8,979 bases of DNA from an uncultured Clostridia bacterium (lineage in GTDB: Bacteria > Bacillota > Clostridia > Oscillospirales > QAKW01), in assembly GCA_944387905.1 (NCBI GenBank), contig CALXGU010000058.1:1-8979 (forward strand), in the 5' to 3' direction. The position numbers and the translations under genes are program-made. Within the stretch, counting starts at the first letter, position 1, and each line of letters opens with the position of its first letter. Shown here piece after piece: positions 6,546 through 8,979 of this stretch. Under the pieces are notes generated by a model. It was given only the letters and a program-made list of their open reading frames with translations. It did not search any database and had not been told where the DNA came from.

Positions 6546-7053
6546 CTCATGCAGCCGGATTTTTTACTTAAGCTCTGCAAAAACTCAGCGGCTTTGATCT
6601 TTGCATAGAAACAAGCGGCTATACAGATGAAATCACTTTTAAAAATGTTATAAACGCACTTGATTTTATAATCATGGATATAAAAATTGCCGACAGCAGC
6701 CTTCATAAAAAATATACCGGCGTCACAAATGATAAAATCCTAAGTAATTTTGAAATACTCAAAAGAAGCGGCAAGCCTTATCTTATCCGCACACCGCTGA
6801 TTCCCGGCATAACCGACACGAAAGAAAATCTTGACGCTATACTCAAAATAATAGGCAACAGCCGTTGGGAGCAGCTCCCGTACAATACAATGGCGGGCGC
6901 AAAATATAAAATGCTTAACATGAAACAAAACGTATTTTGAGTCAGGACCATTGATCTATACCTCAAATACGTTACGCCCAATATTTTTGCGGCATTTTTT
7001 CAAAAAAAGAGCTAACACAGGAAGAAATAGACTATTCACGTCTCTTTGCCTAA
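6537..7053 (+). pseudogene. Broken glycyl-radical enzyme activating enzyme (radical SAM), C-terminal half
   Basis: The sequence GEPLMQPDFLLKLCKN, then GFDLCIETSGYTDEITFKNVINALDFIIMDIKIADSSLHKKYTGV in another frame, matches the middle and end of PFL-activase-type radical SAM enzymes. RTPLIPGITDTKENLDAILK and LPYNTMAGAKYKML follow. The first half, with the CxxxCxxC iron-sulfur motif, is missing because the frame is fused to the glycyl-radical enzyme remnant. Frame changes occur near 6585-6590, near 6930, and in the T/A runs near 6990-7006. The probable original C-terminus, SKKELTQEEIDYSRLFA, is readable to a TAA at 7051. The fragment cannot make an active enzyme. It stood next to its glycyl-radical partner, as is usual for these pairs. 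Confidence 0.85.
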
Positions 7054-7077
7054 TAAATTATACAGCTCAGCAGCTGG
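7054..7077 (+). repeat. Direct repeat, copy 2 (behind the activase remnant)
   Basis: This copy of the 3604-3627 repeat begins directly after the activase TAA stop. It can be read in the same frame as copy 1, as NYTAQQLV followed by TAG at 7081, so it looks like a stray end of the lipoprotein gene. The two copies enclose the GH36 and glycyl-radical block. Confidence 0.75.
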
Positions 7078-7092
7078 TTTAGTAATACTAAA
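7078..7092. promoter_or_regulatory. Perfect palindrome next to the ribosome binding site
   Basis: TTTAGTA (7078-7084), A, TACTAAA (7086-7092) form a 7-bp inverted repeat directly before and overlapping the AAGGGAG ribosome binding site (7091-7097) of the phosphoesterase gene. It could be a small operator or an RNA hairpin that limits ribosome access. Function is inferred from position alone. Confidence 0.35.
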
Positions 7093-7104
7093 GGGAGAAC
7101 AAGT

Positions 7105-8979
7105 ATGCTTATAAAAGGACAAGTGGTCAGGAACTCAGACGGGGCTGCAGTCTGCTCGGTACGGGTCAGCGACGGCAGGCATATATGCATTACCGACGAC
7201 CGCGGATATTTTTGCATGCCGTTATGGGACAGATCGGCAGCCGTATTTGTGATGCTTCTTACAAACCGGCACGACGACTGGTATATCCTTACCGAAAATC
7301 ATACGGGCGACTACAATTTCTGCGTTGACCCCGCCCAAACGGAATCTGAAAACTTTTGCTTTTTGCACATTTCCGATACAGAAATAGAAAACAGCGAATG
7401 CAGGTTTATACCGATACTCCAGAAGGCGGCAAAGGAAAATAAGCCTGCGTTTCTGGTGAATACGGGCGATCTGTGCCGCGGCGACGGGGTGGAGCGGCAC
7501 TTCAGGCTTATGAACAACAGTACCGTCGGCTGTCCTGTACGGTATACGATCGGGAATCACGATTTTCTGGACGGACCGTACGGCGAATACAGGTATGAGC
7601 GGCTGTACGGCCCGCTGTGGTATTCATTTGACTGCGGAAATATACGCTTTATAGCCGGACCGATCAAAAAGGGCGACTATCCGTCAGGCTACAGCGAAAC
7701 GGATTTCTGGGAATGGCTCGAGGCAGACCTTAAGTATTTGGAACCGGGCAAAAGAATAATAATTCTCAGCCACAGCCACTGCGACGATCTGCCGGGGTTC
7801 AGGCCTACCGTCGGTGAAAAGACGTACGATCTGCCCAAGGCGGGGCTTAGCGCATGGCTGTTCGGACATTATCACATTCTGAGCGCCTGCGACTGTTCCG
7901 GCATACTGAGCATCTGCTCGTCCCAGCCCGACTGCGGCGGTATCGATTCGTCGCCGGGCGCGGTACGCAAAGTAAACGTCTGCGGACAGACAGTCTCTAC
8001 AGACGTACTTTACACCTGCCTTACATATCCGCCCGATCCGTCCGAGTGGAAGACGGTGCTGCCCGGGCATGTGCAGTTCTGTGACCCGACAGCATGCGGC
8101 AGCGATATCATCATATGTACAAACGACGACGGCTTCCCCAAAAGCTGCGGCGTATTCTGCCTGGACGGCAGCGGACGGATCAAATGGTCGCTCTGTACCC
8201 AAAACGGATTCAAGGGCGCAGGGACGATGTATAGCGGCAGGTTTTTTGTCCAGGACAGCGCAGGCGTTTTATACTGTATCGACCCGAAGACCGGAGACCT
8301 GATCTGGAAAACTCAGACGCGTCAGAAAAAAATCGGAGACACACGCATGAATATCGTTGCTGCAAACGGGCGGGTATTCGGCGGCTGCCCCGAAAAGATC
8401 CAGGCATTCGACTGCCTGACCGGCAGACTGCTGTGGCAGTGCCGTGATGTCAGGTGCGAAAACTCGCCGGCGCGGCAAGTATACGACTTTGAAAACGACA
8501 GACTTATAGTCAACGCGCACTGGAATTGTATGTATGCTGTAAACGCGGCCGACGGCGAAGTTGCCTGGAGCCAGGTATGGGACTCACAGCCGGATTTTCC
8601 CTGCCCTGTATGGTTCAGGACAGCCAGCCCGCTTTTGCACGGCGGGCGTATATACTCCGGCGGCTGCAACGGCGTGTTTGTGCTTGACGCCGCAAGCGGA
8701 GCGCTTATTGCACAGCGGAAAACAGCGTGCAGTATGGATTCCGCCTCGGTGCCGGTCATTGATGACGGAATACTGTATATGGGCACGGGCGACAGCGGAG
8801 TGCTTGCGCTCGATCCGCAAACGCTGGAGATACTGTTCAGGTTTGAAACAGGCGGCGCGGGGCTGTTTACGACACCGTATAACAGATGCTTCAAAATGAC
8901 GGTCGAAAGTCCGCTGATAATAAAAGGCGACCTTCTGATTTTTTCCGCTTCGGACGGCTGCGTATATTTTTACGGGAAA
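7105..8979 (+). CDS. Calcineurin-like metallophosphoesterase fused to a PQQ-type beta-propeller (partial, runs off the right edge)
   Basis: The frame is open from ATG 7105 (AAGGGAG 7 nt upstream) to the last base, 625 codons without a stop. An N-terminal beta-sandwich of the carboxypeptidase-regulatory/MetallophosN type (about 1-75, VSDGRHICITDDRGYF) precedes a calcineurin-like phosphoesterase domain (about 83-300). Its metal-site blocks are LHISDTE (87-93), NTGDLCRGDG (119-128), GNHD (150-153), LSHSH (221-225) and GHYH (254-257). The first block has Glu93 where the DxH motif normally has His. From about 320 come at least six propeller blades with the 'lDxxtGxxxW' pattern (for example 387-401, 432-444, 477-488, 524-534). 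No signal peptide or membrane segment is visible, and the many cysteines also fit a cytoplasmic protein. Substrate and role are unknown. The remaining blades and C-terminus lie beyond the window. Confidence 0.85.
   Translation, partial: MLIKGQVVRNSDGAAVCSVRVSDGRHICITDDRGYFCMPLWDRSAAVFVMLLTNRHDDWYILTENHTGDYNFCVDPAQTESENFCFLHISDTEIENSECRFIPILQKAAKENKPAFLVNTGDLCRGDGVERHFRLMNNSTVGCPVRYTIGNHDFLDGPYGEYRYERLYGPLWYSFDCGNIRFIAGPIKKGDYPSGYSETDFWEWLEADLKYLEPGKRIIILSHSHCDDLPGFRPTVGEKTYDLPKAGLSAWLFGHYHILSACDCSGILSICSSQPDCGGIDSSPGAVRKVNVCGQTVSTDVLYTCLTYPPDPSEWKTVLPGHVQFCDPTACGSDIIICTNDDGFPKSCGVFCLDGSGRIKWSLCTQNGFKGAGTMYSGRFFVQDSAGVLYCIDPKTGDLIWKTQTRQKKIGDTRMNIVAANGRVFGGCPEKIQAFDCLTGRLLWQCRDVRCENSPARQVYDFENDRLIVNAHWNCMYAVNAADGEVAWSQVWDSQPDFPCPVWFRTASPLLHGGRIYSGGCNGVFVLDAASGALIAQRKTACSMDSASVPVIDDGILYMGTGDSGVLALDPQTLEILFRFETGGAGLFTTPYNRCFKMTVESPLIIKGDLLIFSASDGCVYFYGK

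Noticed and set aside
7684..8894. Long minus-strand open frames (172 and 190 codons)
   Set aside because: They are antisense to the phosphoesterase-propeller gene, which has clear motifs across the whole stretch; GC-rich codon use produces such shadows.
1..8979. CRISPR array, insertion sequence, transposase, integrase or tRNA gene
   Set aside because: No regularly spaced repeats, no terminal inverted repeats with a transposase frame, no recombinase motifs and no cloverleaf were found by reading both strands.

Overview
The window reads as a chromosomal piece of a low-to-moderate G+C Firmicute, most likely an anaerobic member of the Clostridia (Oscillospiraceae/Lachnospiraceae type). Grounds: AGGAG-type ribosome binding sites, Gram-positive SigA-like promoters (TTGACA, 17 bp, TATAAT), a lipoprotein signal peptide, a G5/3D cell-wall protein, a KapD-like exonuclease, and the remains of a glycyl-radical enzyme with its activase. 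The assignment is from gene content only.

Layout. At 1-110 there is a strong minus-strand promoter and a structured leader leaving the window on the left; its GAACATTGAAAA element resembles the leader (boxA) of Firmicute rRNA operons. Then come, on the minus strand, a DEDDh 3'-5' exonuclease with a C-terminal zinc ribbon (286-1164) and a membrane-anchored G5/3D cell-wall protein (1328-2440). Each has its own promoter and terminator. The G5/3D gene carries three WalR-like half sites spaced 11 bp apart just downstream of its -10 box. A divergent promoter drives an orphan substrate-binding lipoprotein (2721-3638) whose C-terminal lobe looks shortened. A bidirectional terminator separates it from a convergent GH36/raffinose-synthase-like glycosidase (3781-5733, minus).

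The region 5846-7053 is a decayed locus under an apparently intact promoter. It holds an N-terminal and a near-C-terminal piece of a pyruvate-formate-lyase-like glycyl-radical enzyme, fused at a shared Gly-Glu-Pro (GEP) coding stretch to the C-terminal half of its radical-SAM activating enzyme, with several frameshifts. After it comes an open reading frame that runs off the right edge (7105-8979): a calcineurin-like phosphoesterase fused to a PQQ-type beta-propeller.

A 24-nt near-perfect direct repeat (23/24) lies at the very end of the lipoprotein gene and again between the pseudogene and the phosphoesterase gene. The GH36 and glycyl-radical block lies exactly between the two copies. This suggests that the block was inserted behind the lipoprotein gene, or that the gene end was duplicated, so the lipoprotein and the phosphoesterase may once have been adjacent. 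No integrase, transposase, CRISPR array or tRNA was seen. Apart from that block the genes look like ordinary chromosomal housekeeping and sugar-metabolism genes.
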